The notes beneath the pieces are model-generated. The model had not been told where the DNA came from, made no database searches, and was given only the letters and a program-made list of their open reading frames with translations. Made by a program: the position numbers and the translations under genes. This document shows positions 9,331 through 18,772 of a stretch of 64,000 nt of DNA, one piece after another. This DNA comes from QHWT01 sp963755695 (lineage in GTDB: Bacteria > Acidobacteriota > Vicinamibacteria > Vicinamibacterales > 2-12-FULL-66-21), in NCBI GenBank assembly GCA_963755695.1, contig CAVWLB010000008.1:1-64000 (forward strand), read 5' to 3'. The stretch's first letter is position 1. Each line of letters opens with the position of its first letter.

Positions 9331-10635
9331 CCGGCACCTGCCATCAGCAGCTTCGCAAGCAACTGCGCCGACGTTTCCCCGTTGAATCGCCGCCGAATCT
9401 GCAGCCGTGCATTTCGCGACAGCCGCTCCGCCAGCGAGGGGTTTCGATGGAGGGCCTCGATGGCATCAGCGACCTCGGAGGGACTGTTGGAGGCAACCAG
9501 CAGACCGTTGACCCGGTGCACCAGGAGCTCCGGAATGCCAGAGACCGCAGTGGAGATGACCGGAACTCCGGCGGCCATGGCCTCGGCCATGACATTCGGA
9601 ATACCGTCGCGATCTCCGTTCGCCACGACCCGGCACGGCAGGCAGAACACGGTTGCTCGCGCGTACTGCTCGAAGAGCTCCTCTTGCGTCATCGGTCCGG
9701 TGAACGTCACCGCATCGGCGAGGCCGCGCGCCCTGGTCAGCACGCGCAGCGATTCTTCCTGTTCGCCGCCTTCGCCTACGATGGCGGCATCGATCTGAAT
9801 GCCTCGGCCGCGTAGAATCGCGCAGGCCTCGATCAGGACGTCGAATCCCTTTTTGGCGACGAGGCGACCGACCGCAAGCGCGCGTACTCGCGGCTCGGAT
9901 CCACGTGCCGGTGACCGCAGATCACACAGTCGGGCAAACTCGACGTCAAGTCCGTGATAGACGCAGTGGACTGGCGTCGCCGTCAGCGACTGCAAGTACC
10001 TTGCGGTTGGCTTCCGTGCAGGTCACGACGAAGCGCGCGGCGGCGAGCTTGCGCACGAGCAGCCCCGCCGGGTTCAGCTCCTGGCAGTAGACGTCCTTGG
10101 CATGTGCGGTGAACGAGAGCGGCAGACCGGTCATCATCGCCGCCAGCCATGCGACGGTCGTCGCGCTGTGACAGAAATGCGCGTGGACGTGCCGCACGTC
10201 ACCGGCGGTGACGATCGCATCGGCCAGCGCAGCAGCCTGGAGAAACTCCTTGAGCGTCGATGTCCGTGGAAACGCCCAGCGCCCTTTGCGGGCCCGGACG
10301 GCGTGGCCGAATGCGGTCGCCGCGGCGCGTGCGGTCCGGATCGGATGACGCCGCATCTGCCGGCCGAGTGGACCGATAAACCGCAGGGCGTGGACCGCAA
10401 GCCATCGGACGAGAGCCACCGAGGAGATCGGTGCGGCGTCCGGCAGATGGACGCGCGGCGCGCGGATCGCGTCGACGATCGAATGCGCGAATGGCTCGTG
10501 CGAACGCTTGATGACGAAAAGCCGAAGCGGCACCCGCCGGCGCTCGAGCCGGTAAATCTCGCTGGCGATGAATGTCTCCGACAGACGCGGAAACGACTTG
10601 AGCACGTAAGCGATGGACCCGGCAGCGTCATGCAT
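9327..10635 (-). CDS. GT4 glycosyltransferase, broken by one frameshift
   Basis: Two frames together make one GT4 enzyme. The N-terminal half starts at 10635 (MHDAAGSIAYVLKSFPRLSE, the S-E-T-F signature of the family) and runs to VTCTEANRK; the C-terminal half continues from about 9996 with LQSLTATPVHCVYHGLDVEF, VGRLVAKKGFDVLIEA and the donor-site MAEAMAAGVPVISTAVSG. Removing one C at plus-strand 9999/10000 joins them as CTEANRKYLQSLTATP. Both halves are otherwise perfectly conserved, so this is either a very recent mutation or a sequencing indel. The start overlaps the upstream GT4 stop by 8 bp, and the stop overlaps the ABC exporter start. Role: retaining sugar transfer in the glycan pathway. 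Confidence 0.75.
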
Positions 10636-11704
10636 AGGCCGCCTCCAACAGGCGCGCGAAGCGATCGACACACGACGCCAGGTCGTAGCGCCGTACCGCC
10701 TCCGCGCGTGCGAGGCAGCCCAGCTCCATCCGGAGGTGTACGTTCGCGGCGAGAACTTCCAGCGATCGGGCAATCGCAGTCGGCGATTCGGAAGGGATCA
10801 GCATGCCGGTGACGCCGTCGGTGACGGCGGCGCCAATGGCGCCGACATCCGTGCCGATCACCGGGCGGCCGCTGGCCATGGCTTCGAGTACCACGTTGGG
10901 AAGCCCGTCGCGATCGCCCGAGCCGTCGATCACCGACGGCACGACCACGACGTCGGCGGCCGAATACTCGGCCGGCAACGCCGTGTGCGTGCAGCTGCGG
11001 ACGAGCGTGACTCGGCCGGCCAACCCGTGCGCGATGATGCGGGCGAGAAGCGCGTCTCGTTGCGGTCCGTCGCCGACGATACGAAGCGTGATGTCACCGC
11101 CGGTGAGCGCAACAGCATCGATCAGAACATCGAAGCCCTTCTTCGGGACGAGGCGCCCGACCGCGAGCACGCGAAGGCGATGAGAGGTCGACGCAGGTGT
11201 CGGCGAGAAGCGCTCGAGATCGACGCCGTGGGGCACCAGGTGAGCGCAAGCACCTGAGTCGTGCAGATCTTTCGCGACATCGCGGTTGCATGCGACGACG
11301 CACGACGCGCGGCGCGCGCGTGCGGCGAGCGTCGACTGGTCGACCTTGCGCGCGTCACGGGCATGCACACTGAATCCGAACCGCAACGAAAGACGCGCCG
11401 AGGCAGACTCGGCGACCGCGGCCGGTGCGTGGGCGAAATAGGCATGAATGGCATCCACGTTGCGAGCGGCAAGGCGACGTGCGAGTGCGGCCCCCTGCTC
11501 GTCGTCGTTCTTGCCGGGCAAGATCTCGACGAAGGGCAGCAACCGCCCGCATCCGGGCTGCACCTGAGCCCCGTCGCCCGGCTTCGTGGCGTAGATGCCG
11601 GCAAGCATGCCGCGGTCCGCGAGTGCGCCGAGTTCGTTCAGCGCGAATGTCTCCGACCGACGTGGAAACCCGCTGACGACGACTGCGATCTGTTGATGCG
11701 TCAT
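10628..11704 (-). CDS. GT4 family glycosyltransferase
   Basis: About 358 residues with GT-B architecture. The N-terminal acceptor domain begins AVVVSGFPRRSETFALNELG. The C-terminal donor domain has VGRLVPKKGFDVLIDA and NVVLEAMASGRPVIGTDVGA with the conserved glutamates. It is a close relative of the next gene (9327-10635), suggesting a tandem duplication. The start is ATG 11704 or GTG 11707, both overlapping the upstream TGA, so translational coupling is likely. No membrane segment is present. It is expected to act at the cytoplasmic face during polysaccharide repeat or lipid-linked glycan assembly. Confidence 0.8.
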   Translation of the reverse strand: MTHQQIAVVVSGFPRRSETFALNELGALADRGMLAGIYATKPGDGAQVQPGCGRLLPFVEILPGKNDDEQGAALARRLAARNVDAIHAYFAHAPAAVAESASARLSLRFGFSVHARDARKVDQSTLAARARRASCVVACNRDVAKDLHDSGACAHLVPHGVDLERFSPTPASTSHRLRVLAVGRLVPKKGFDVLIDAVALTGGDITLRIVGDGPQRDALLARIIAHGLAGRVTLVRSCTHTALPAEYSAADVVVVPSVIDGSGDRDGLPNVVLEAMASGRPVIGTDVGAIGAAVTDGVTGMLIPSESPTAIARSLEVLAANVHLRMELGCLARAEAVRRYDLASCVDRFARLLEAAYA

Positions 11705-12930
11705 CACATCCGACCTTCGAGGAGACGCGCCACGCGTGTGCGGATCCGCGCAAGGCCTTCCATGTCGATCGGCGAGATGTCCGGGATTGGCGCCTCGAGT
11801 GCCAGGCGGGTTTCGGCAATCAGGCGCGCCGGCGACAGTTCCGCCGGTTCGATCATCCGGAAGTACCCGCGCGCAGCCAGTCGTCTGGCGCGGATCAGTT
11901 GTTCCTGGACCGGCTCAGCACGGGGAACAAGCACGGCCCGCAGTCGTCCGGTCAGCAGCTCGCACACGGTGTTGAAGCCGGCCATCGACAGCACGACGTC
12001 GGCTTCTTCGTAACGCCGTGTCAAATCCGGCTCGAAGTCGATGCACTCGACGTCTGGCCGCTCGGCCAGCCGGCGCAGCGGCTCCGCCGCGTGCTCAGCC
12101 AGCTGCGGGCCCAATACGACGACGCTCTGAAATTCGCCGGGCGGCACGTCGGCGAGACCGGTCAGGTAGCTGCTGACCAAACGGTCACCGTCGTCGCCGC
12201 CCCCGGGGGTGACGAGCACTCGTGGCGCACCGGCGTGCGGGAGCTTGCGCACTGAGCGGCGGCGCAGGTACCCGCAATACCTGGTTCGTCTGGCCACCTG
12301 CGGTGGAAACGCGTACTCGTGGACCGCATCGAACACCTCCGGCGAGCCATAGATCCAGACCTCGTCGTAGAAGCGTTCGATCGTCTCGAAGCTACCATTC
12401 GTCGTGAGCGACTGTCGTGTCTTCTCGGGCGCGTCGAGAATGTCGCGGATGCCGAGAACCACCCGGGGCGGCCGTGGCAATGCCCGTAACGCGGCCAGCG
12501 CCGGCAGTAGCTCGCCGTCGATGCCACCGGCGCGCTTGTCGACGATGAGGAGGTCGGGCTGAAACGCGACCGAGGTCCGCTCGAGGATCTCGCTGCGGGT
12601 GCGGCGGATCTCGTCGGTGCAGTCGGTCAGGAACCGCGGCTCGTACTCATCGGCGTTGACGCGGGTGACGCATGGCAGCTTCACGTAGTCCATGCGCTGC
12701 GGGATACGGAATGCATGGACCATCGGAGAGCCGGTCATCAGCAGAATCGCCGACTGCGGATACGCGGACCCGAGCAGTTCGCCAAGCAGCAGCGAGCGAC
12801 GGATGTTGCCGAGGCCAAACGTATCGTGTGAGTAGATCAGGATCTTCGGGTCGGGCCAGCCGAGGAGCGGCTGCTCTCGTGCCGCCCGCGGGGTCGCGCA
12901 GTACGTGGCGTGTGCTGAATACGTGTCCAT
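11704..12930 (-). CDS. GT28/MurG-like glycosyltransferase (first gene of the glycan operon)
   Basis: A 408-residue GT-B protein. The N-terminus has ILIYSHDTFGLGNIRRSLLL, the G-x-G-N/H nucleotide-sugar loop of MurG-like enzymes. The C-terminal domain has a LVTPGGGDDGD strand near residue 255 and MAGFNTVCELLTGRLRAVLV near 320. A good ribosome-binding site (AAGGA) precedes ATG 12930. It is separated by only 33 bp from the end of the CHAT-TPR gene on the same strand, so the operon may be read through from there. It is paralogous to the protein at 3388-4578; the two bracket the operon. Confidence 0.75.
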   Translation of the reverse strand: MDTYSAHATYCATPRAAREQPLLGWPDPKILIYSHDTFGLGNIRRSLLLGELLGSAYPQSAILLMTGSPMVHAFRIPQRMDYVKLPCVTRVNADEYEPRFLTDCTDEIRRTRSEILERTSVAFQPDLLIVDKRAGGIDGELLPALAALRALPRPPRVVLGIRDILDAPEKTRQSLTTNGSFETIERFYDEVWIYGSPEVFDAVHEYAFPPQVARRTRYCGYLRRRSVRKLPHAGAPRVLVTPGGGDDGDRLVSSYLTGLADVPPGEFQSVVVLGPQLAEHAAEPLRRLAERPDVECIDFEPDLTRRYEEADVVLSMAGFNTVCELLTGRLRAVLVPRAEPVQEQLIRARRLAARGYFRMIEPAELSPARLIAETRLALEAPIPDISPIDMEGLARIRTRVARLLEGRM

Positions 12931-12963
12931 GCGGTCCTTTGTGGGTTAGGACCGACGGACCGC

Positions 12964-15485
12964 TCAATCCGGAACAGATTTTTTGCGGCGATATATCCGG
13001 ATGGCGAACACGCCCAGGCGATCGAGCATCGACGATCGAGTACGCCTCCGGCCACCATCTGCCAGGTGATGGCGCGGGGCACCGGTCGAAGCCATCACCG
13101 GTCAACAGGAACGCGGCCCAGTAGTGCGGATCGGACAGATCCGAGCCGGTTCTCGAGGAACCGAAGCTTGGCATGTCTCAGCGCCTGATCGCGTGGTTCG
13201 CCACGTCCGAGAAAATGATAGAAGACCTCCATGAAGTCTGCGGTCGGGTCGTCGGCGACGCGCCACATCGTGGTCACCGTCCTGCGCGCGCCGGCGGCCA
13301 GGAACGCGCGACTGAAGCTCTCGACGCCTTCGCCGCGGACGAGCCGGCCGCTTTCGGTGTCGCAGGCGCTCAGCACCGCGAGCTCGACTCCTTTCAGGTT
13401 CAACGCGTACACCTCTTTCAAGAAAAGGTAGTCCGCGTTCGACCCGGAGCGATCCGACGGCGAGAACAGGATGTGAGATCGTTCCATCGCGGTCGTGTCC
13501 GCGACCGCGTGCGTCGCCAGATGGAGCAGCGGCGCCCGCTCGGCTGGTGACGACAGGTAGGCCTTGCGATTGTCGGCGACCGAGGTGCAGCACCGCGCGT
13601 CCGCCCGAGCTCGCTCGCGACGACACGCGCCTCCTCCGCGGATGCGGGCAGCCGACTGCCGGCCGATCCTTCGAGATCGTTCGAGCCGGCGACCGGATCG
13701 GCAAACGCACGGAATTGCAGGCGCCAGGGTGGCAGCCACCGCGGCGCCGCCGCGCTGCGCAAGAGCGTTGCCGCCGTCGGGGAGTAGGTAACCGCAGCCC
13801 GCTCGACTATCAGCTGATTACCCTGACGGCAACGACGTCGAATGGCACCAGCGCGATCGATGCCATCGGGAACGACGACGATGCGGCTCGACGCCGTCAG
13901 CCAGTCGTCAGGGGGCGGCAGCCGCGCGCCAATTGCCGCGCTCTGTTCACGCCAGGTGGCCGATCGCCCCGCGGCCAGTGTCTGAATGAAGCGTACGGAT
14001 TTGCGCTTCATCAACCACGATCGGGAAGACACCGGCGCGTTGACGCGAGACGGCGATCACCGCCGACCCTTTCGAGCTGTTCCAGTAGTCGAGCAGCAGC
14101 GTTTCGTCTGGCAGCGCGCGCTGGACCTGGGCGAGCGTCGATTGGCTTGTCGAGCTGAAGCCGTTCCCGCCAGACGCGCGAGTGGCTGCGTTCGAGGAGT
14201 GCGAACAGCGTATCTGCCGGCGCTGATCGGAGGCGTCGTGGCAATCAACGCGTCGTACACCTCGCGCTTGTCGTTCAGGAATTCGGCACGCAGCGATGGC
14301 ACGCGAATCGATCTCGCGAACCTTCTCGATCGTGGTGACCGCCTCCTCGAAGTGGGCAATGCGCGCGCGCGGCGATCGACAGCCACCCGACCCAGCCCGT
14401 ACAGGGCCTTCCACTCCTCTTCCGGAGTGCGCAGCTCTCGTGCCAGAATCCAGCGCCGCCGCGAAGTCTTCGCGCGCTGGTTCCTGATTTCCGGTCCGGA
14501 GCAGCGTTTCTCCGCGATAGAGCCGGTCGTGCAGCAACTCGCGCCGATTTCCAAGGCGGGTGGCGGTCTCGAGCGCCGAAGTGAAGCTGCGTTCGGCTTC
14601 ATCGAGCCGGCCGAGATCGAGTGCCAACACGATGCCGCGGTTCTTCACCGTATTCAGCTCGCCATCGACGTCGTGGTCGCGGGCAAATAGTTTTCCCGCC
14701 TCGTCGTAGGTGTTCAGGGCCTTGACCGGATCGCCCAGATGTCGGTACAGCACGCCAAGGTTGACGAGCATCTGCGCTCGCTCGCGCGGCCGCAATTCGT
14801 TGCTGGTTCCGAGCTCGTGGTAGACCGCCAGCGCTTCCTGGTCTCGGCCCAGCCGTTGAAAGAGCGTCGCCTGATTGGCAAGGAGGACCCATCGGCGTCT
14901 TGCGACCCACGGCTCCGACGACCGGGCGGACTGAGTGAGGGCAATCGCCTGCTCATAGAGATGGCCCGCGTCCGCATAGCGGCCCAGATAAAACTGCACG
15001 TTGGCAAGATTACCGAGCTGCTCGGTCTGCCCCTCGAGAAAGGCCGCCTTCGTGGATCGCTCGAGTGCGGCGGCGAACATCTCTCCCGCCTCGTCGTAGT
15101 CGCCGGCGTTCAATGCGGCAAGTCCCTGACGATTCAGCGACAGCGATGCCCGGACCGGGTCCCGCAAACGGTCAAACAGCCGTGATGCATCGGCGGCGTG
15201 CCGCCGCGCGTCGGGGTAGTTGCCTTGCGCGGTTTCGACGGTCGCCATGCCGAGAAGGGCGGTGGCACGCTCTGGGGATTCCGGCCGGGACGCATCGAGC
15301 GCCCAGCGGTACGACTCGAGCGCCGCTGCCGGATTTCCGGCACCCTCGAGTCGTTGCGCTTCCACCAGCGCGCTCTGCGCGTCACCGGTCTGGGCCGAAC
15401 CTGTCGCGCATAAACCCAGACTCACCAGCCCGATAACAGCAGCCAGCCGTATCCGCACCTCACCGAGCGTACCACTCAGACGCAT
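12964..15485 (-). pseudogene. CHAT-domain protease with TPR repeats, many frameshifts
   Basis: Read from ATG 15485 (signal-like AAVIGLVSLGLCATGSAQ), the N-terminal half is a TPR array. The C-terminal half is a CHAT (caspase-like) domain with both catalytic elements visible, LLHLATHAV (His) and LAVLSACDTESGRLVRGEGV (Cys), then DPHYWAAFLLTGDG, a terminal membrane helix and a RIYRRKKSVPD tail ending at 12964. To read it as one protein about ten single-base corrections are needed, e.g. near 14298, 14142, 13998, 13862, 13120 and 13070; every segment between them is well conserved. Usual family length is 800-1000 residues, which fits about 840 here. It is divergent from the ECF sigma operon. It may be a true pseudogene or an error-rich intact gene. 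Confidence 0.7.
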
Positions 15486-15577
15486 CGCAAAAAGTCTGTT
15501 CCAGTGCATGCCGCGCACCGGTCTCAATGATTGCATGTGGACAAAGTGCTCGTTGGGCGGTCGATATAATCCGGGGG

Positions 15578-16162
15578 ATGGGTTACGCCGAACTTTCCGA
15601 CGAGGAGCTGCTCGCCGAGGCCCGTCGGGAAACCGGCCCGCGGCGCGAGGCGCTCGTCAACGAGCTGTTCGGCCGGCATTACGAGCGCGTCGCCCGATGG
15701 TGTCTGCGTTTTACCGGCGAACGCGAGAGCGCGGCGGACCTTGCCCAGGAAGTGTTCTTGAAAGCGCACCGTCACCTCGACTCGTTCAAGGGTGCCTCCC
15801 GCTTCTCGACGTGGTTGTACACCATCGCGCGCAACGAGTCGTTCAATCGGCTCCAGCGCTCGTCGCCGCAAACGGATTCGGAAGAGGTGCTCGCGGACAT
15901 CGCCACGCTCGAGGCAAGCCCGGAGGAACTCGCGAACCGCAGCCAGCGCGGTCAGCAGGTACGCGAATTTCTGACGGCAACTCTCGACCGCCTCGAGCGT
16001 GTCGTGTTCGTGCTGCATTACGGGGACGATATGTCGCTCGACACGATTACCCGACTGCTTCGGCTGGAAAACACCAGCGGCGCCAAGGCGTACATCGTCA
16101 GCGCCAGACGGAAACTCGCTAAGGCGGCCAACCGGCTGCGAGCGCGAGGAGAGATGTTGTGA
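15578..16162 (+). CDS. ECF RNA polymerase sigma factor
   Basis: A 194-residue sigma70-family ECF protein. Region 2 includes LFGRHYERVARWCLRFTGER and SAADLAQEVFLKAHRHLDSF; region 4 includes RLERVVFVLHYGDDMSLDTI followed by the recognition helix. The start at 15578 is chosen for the GGGGG ribosome-binding site and the conserved ELSDEELL beginning. Its stop overlaps the GTG of the putative anti-sigma gene by 4 bp, a standard regulator pair. It is transcribed away from the CHAT-TPR gene, 92 bp apart, so both may be under its control. Target promoters cannot be named from the sequence. Confidence 0.9.
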   Translation: MGYAELSDEELLAEARRETGPRREALVNELFGRHYERVARWCLRFTGERESAADLAQEVFLKAHRHLDSFKGASRFSTWLYTIARNESFNRLQRSSPQTDSEEVLADIATLEASPEELANRSQRGQQVREFLTATLDRLERVVFVLHYGDDMSLDTITRLLRLENTSGAKAYIVSARRKLAKAANRLRARGEML

Positions 16163-16863
16163 AGCACAGAGGAAACCTGAAACAGTCGCTCGGCGCGACC
16201 CAAGACTGCCTCGCACCCGACCGGTTCGCCGAACCACTCACCGATCGTGAACGTGAACACGTCGAGCGGTGCAGCCGGTGCCAGACCGAACTGCGGTTGT
16301 GGCACGAGTTCGAGCAGGCGGAACCCTTGCCAGCGGAAGGCGCCGGAGTCCAATGGATTGTGGCCGAACTCGCGCGCCGCAACTCACCGGTGGCTCGGCC
16401 GGCCACCCGGTGGCCCCTGGGGTGGTTTGCCCCTGCGGTTCGCCGATGGGCGGTTGGCGTGGCGTCCATCGCCATGATCGCCACGGTCGGCTACCTCGCG
16501 TGGGATAGGGAGCCAGCCGTACGAGAACGGACCAATGTCACTGAAACCTACCGAAACGGACAGATCCAGATCGTCCAACCGACCGGGGATCTGCGCACCG
16601 CCCCTCAGGCGCTCGAATGGGTGGCAGCGCCCGACGCGGTCGGTTACGATGTAGAGATTCTCGAGGTCGACCGCACACCGCTGTGGCGGGCAACCTCATC
16701 CGCTCCGCGCATCGACCTCCCGTCCGCAATCGTCCGCCAGCTCGTCCCCGGCAAGACGATCCTGTGGGAAATCCGCGCACGCAACGCAGCCAATGCCGTG
16801 ATTGCCGAATCGGGCACGGAGCGGTTCCGGATACTACTGTCGGACAACTCACATAAGAACTGA
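16159..16863 (+). CDS. Putative zinc-finger anti-sigma factor, membrane anchored
   Basis: A 234-residue protein starting at GTG 16159 inside the sigma gene stop (GTGA overlap). Near residue 35-43 it has HVERCSRCQ, the H-x3-C-x2-C half of the ZAS zinc anti-sigma domain. One membrane helix (AVGVASIAMIATVGYLAW, about 95-115) is followed by an extracytoplasmic region that resembles a fibronectin-like or Ig fold with alternating strands. The layout (cytoplasmic ZAS, one TM, outer sensor) fits a regulator of the ECF factor that responds to a periplasmic signal. Assignment as anti-sigma is from motif and position. Confidence 0.75.
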   Translation: MKHRGNLKQSLGATQDCLAPDRFAEPLTDREREHVERCSRCQTELRLWHEFEQAEPLPAEGAGVQWIVAELARRNSPVARPATRWPLGWFAPAVRRWAVGVASIAMIATVGYLAWDREPAVRERTNVTETYRNGQIQIVQPTGDLRTAPQALEWVAAPDAVGYDVEILEVDRTPLWRATSSAPRIDLPSAIVRQLVPGKTILWEIRARNAANAVIAESGTERFRILLSDNSHKN

Positions 16864-16869
16864 ATCGTC

Positions 16870-17979
16870 ATGACTATCAAACACGCCAAATATTCTCTCC
16901 TCGCGGTCGGATCGCTGCTGGTCCTGGCGCCCCTCGCGCCAAACGCCGCGCCGCAAGTGGCTGGAGTGTCGCTCAAGGTGAGTCACGAGAGCGCGCCGCC
17001 TGGCGGTATCGCGCAGATCAAAGTGACCGTGACCGAACCGAAGCCGATCTCGACCGGTCGAATGGCGCTCAGCTTCGGCCGGCTCGACAGAATCGCCGGC
17101 ATTGCTGCCATGAGTCCGGCCAATGACACGTTCGGCGTGGCGCAACTCCGTAACTCGGAGATCCGTTTCAGCGTTCTCTCCACGACGTCCAGCTTCGGAA
17201 CCAATCTCGATTACCCGATCCTCACGGTTGCGGCCCGTGTTCCCGCTTCAACGCCGCTCGGGACCGTGATCCCCGTTTCGCTCGGCAGCGATGGCATCGC
17301 GATGTTCGGGCCCAGAGGCGCCGTCTATCCATACGAAGTGGACGACGGGTCCGTAACTGTCGCGCGCGGCATCTCGATCGACAACGTCACGCCCGGCAGC
17401 GCCGACTTGCCCGCGGGCAGCGTCGTGACCATCGTCGGCCACGGATTCGTGCCCGCTACCAAAGTGCGGTTCAGCGAGACCATACTCTCGTCCGTGCGAT
17501 ACGTGGATTCAACCCACCTTCAGGTCGTGCTGGCATCGGCGGCCAGGATGCACGGCATGCGAATCAGAGCTGAAAATCCTGATGGTCGGAAGACAACCTA
17601 CTTCTCGTATCAGCGCACTCGCCGTCAGGGCACCAGCGCGTTTCCGGCCTTTCAGAACGTTGTACCGCTGTTCCCGCTGAGGATGGCGACGCAGGCACGA
17701 GTCCGGATCACCACGGTGTCCACCGCGTTGGCTTTGCAGAACATTGGGACAACTACTGTCCGGACGGCGGTCGACCTGCTCGCCGCGGACGGGCGTCTCC
17801 TTGCCACCAGGATGACGAGCGTCGGCCCGAGCCGCTTCGCGGTCAGAGAGATCTCAGAACTGTTTGGCATGTCCTACGTGCCGGGATCGATCGTGCGGGT
17901 CCGTTCTGCAGCTCCGATCCAGGTGATGGGCATCGAGGTGAGTCCGTCGGGCGACGCAACGCCGATCGCGCCGCGGTGA
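16870..17979 (+). CDS. Exported IPT/TIG-domain protein
   Basis: 369 residues with a signal peptide (hydrophobic core LLAVGSLLVLAPLAP, cleavage near residue 28). The first half resembles a cohesin-like or Ig beta-sandwich. Residues around 175-245 read as an IPT/TIG domain (SIDNVTPGSADLPAGSVVTI, VGHGFVPATKVRFS). The C-terminal 120 residues look like another beta domain. No enzyme motif was recognised. It follows the anti-sigma gene by 6 bp, so it is probably in the same operon and acts in the periplasm or at the cell surface, perhaps as an output of the ECF system. Confidence 0.65.
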   Translation: MTIKHAKYSLLAVGSLLVLAPLAPNAAPQVAGVSLKVSHESAPPGGIAQIKVTVTEPKPISTGRMALSFGRLDRIAGIAAMSPANDTFGVAQLRNSEIRFSVLSTTSSFGTNLDYPILTVAARVPASTPLGTVIPVSLGSDGIAMFGPRGAVYPYEVDDGSVTVARGISIDNVTPGSADLPAGSVVTIVGHGFVPATKVRFSETILSSVRYVDSTHLQVVLASAARMHGMRIRAENPDGRKTTYFSYQRTRRQGTSAFPAFQNVVPLFPLRMATQARVRITTVSTALALQNIGTTTVRTAVDLLAADGRLLATRMTSVGPSRFAVREISELFGMSYVPGSIVRVRSAAPIQVMGIEVSPSGDATPIAPR

Positions 17980-18110
17980 GCCGCGCGTCCTCTTCAACGT
18001 GAAGCCGGCGCGTCGGATGGCAGTCGATACACGAAGCTGCCTGCCCGTTCGCGCCGGCAAGGCAACAATTCAACCCGCGTCACAGTCGCTGATCTCGAAA
18101 GGCCTTGGTG

Positions 18111-18608
18111 CTACGCGCGCGAGACCGCAACCAGCGCGTCCGGCAGCACGAATTCATGCTCGGGATGCCTCACGGTGAGCACCGGGCACGGAGCAATCCG
18201 AACTACCCGCTCCGCCACACTTCCGAGAAACAGGTGCGCGAGCGCGCCCCGTCCGTGCGTCCCCATCACAATGAGATTCACCCTGTGGTTCTTCGCGTAC
18301 TCCACGATGGCCAACGCAGGCGTGTTGTTGGTGACGACCACACTCGTCGCGCGAAGCACCTCGCGGTCCTCATCGCTCAGCAACGCGTCGAGTTGCTGTC
18401 TCGCGTTCCGTTCGTTTTCTTCCTGCAGCGACAGCGGCATGACTTCGTATCCGTATCCCATCGAGGCCGCCAGGTAGACGTTGGCGGTCACGTGAAGAAG
18501 GTGCAGCTTCGCGCCGAAGCGTTCGGCCAGAGCACGCCCGTACGCGACCGCCGTTTCTGAGGCGGCCCCGAAGTCCGTTGCAACCAGGATGTTTTCTAGG
18601 GCAATCAT
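18111..18608 (-). CDS. Universal stress protein UspA family
   Basis: A 165-residue single-domain Usp. The N-terminal strand is ENILVATDFG. The ATP-binding signature is LIVMGTHGRGALAHLFLGSV, i.e. G-x2-G-x9-G-S, so an ATP-binding Usp is expected. GGAGG lies 7 bp before ATG 18608. A -24/-12 promoter match lies about 46 bp upstream of the start codon (18665-18680), with an inverted repeat further up. This is the left-most gene of the stress/redox block. UspA proteins of this kind are typical of low-oxygen or stasis regulons in other bacteria; here that is inferred from neighbours. Confidence 0.85.
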   Translation of the reverse strand: MIALENILVATDFGAASETAVAYGRALAERFGAKLHLLHVTANVYLAASMGYGYEVMPLSLQEENERNARQQLDALLSDEDREVLRATSVVVTNNTPALAIVEYAKNHRVNLIVMGTHGRGALAHLFLGSVAERVVRIAPCPVLTVRHPEHEFVLPDALVAVSRA

Positions 18609-18664
18609 GATCAGCCTCCGTCAGTTCGCCCGCTCGGAAATGGGGTGGGCCTGCCCTCGATCGA

Positions 18665-18680
18665 CGCACGCCATGTGCCA
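18665..18680 (-). promoter_or_regulatory. Candidate sigma54 (-24/-12) promoter of uspA
   Basis: On the minus strand the bases read TGGCAC-ATGGC-GTGCG. The GG at -24 and GC at -12 are exactly 10 bp apart and the -24 hexamer is perfect; the -12 element has G for the first T of TTGC. The predicted start is near 18654, leaving a 46-nt leader with a good Shine-Dalgarno. A CGGATTTCCG-type inverted repeat sits at about -80. Confidence 0.6.
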
Positions 18681-18727
18681 GGATACCGGCTCAGCGCGCC
18701 GGCGAATCCATCCGTCGCGCGAGGTAC

Positions 18728-18741
18728 CGCCGGAAATCCGT
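18728..18741. promoter_or_regulatory. Inverted repeat upstream of uspA (possible activator site)
   Basis: Minus-strand bases GACGGATTTCCGGC form a short dyad around CGGATTTCCG. The same core occurs as TGACGGATTTCCGTCA at 31339-31354 and within CTGCCGGATTTCCGGCAG at 25918-25935. It is centred about 80 bp upstream of the predicted sigma54 start of uspA, a usual place for an enhancer-binding protein. Binding is not shown. Confidence 0.4.
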
Positions 18742-18772
18742 CAAGGCGAACAGCGAAAGCGCCGACTTCGCG

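Noticed and set aside
17843..18073. Minus-strand frame with a CIDCH heme motif
   Set aside because: It overlaps the end of the IPT-domain gene antisense, has no start context or signal peptide, and most of it is not cytochrome-like.
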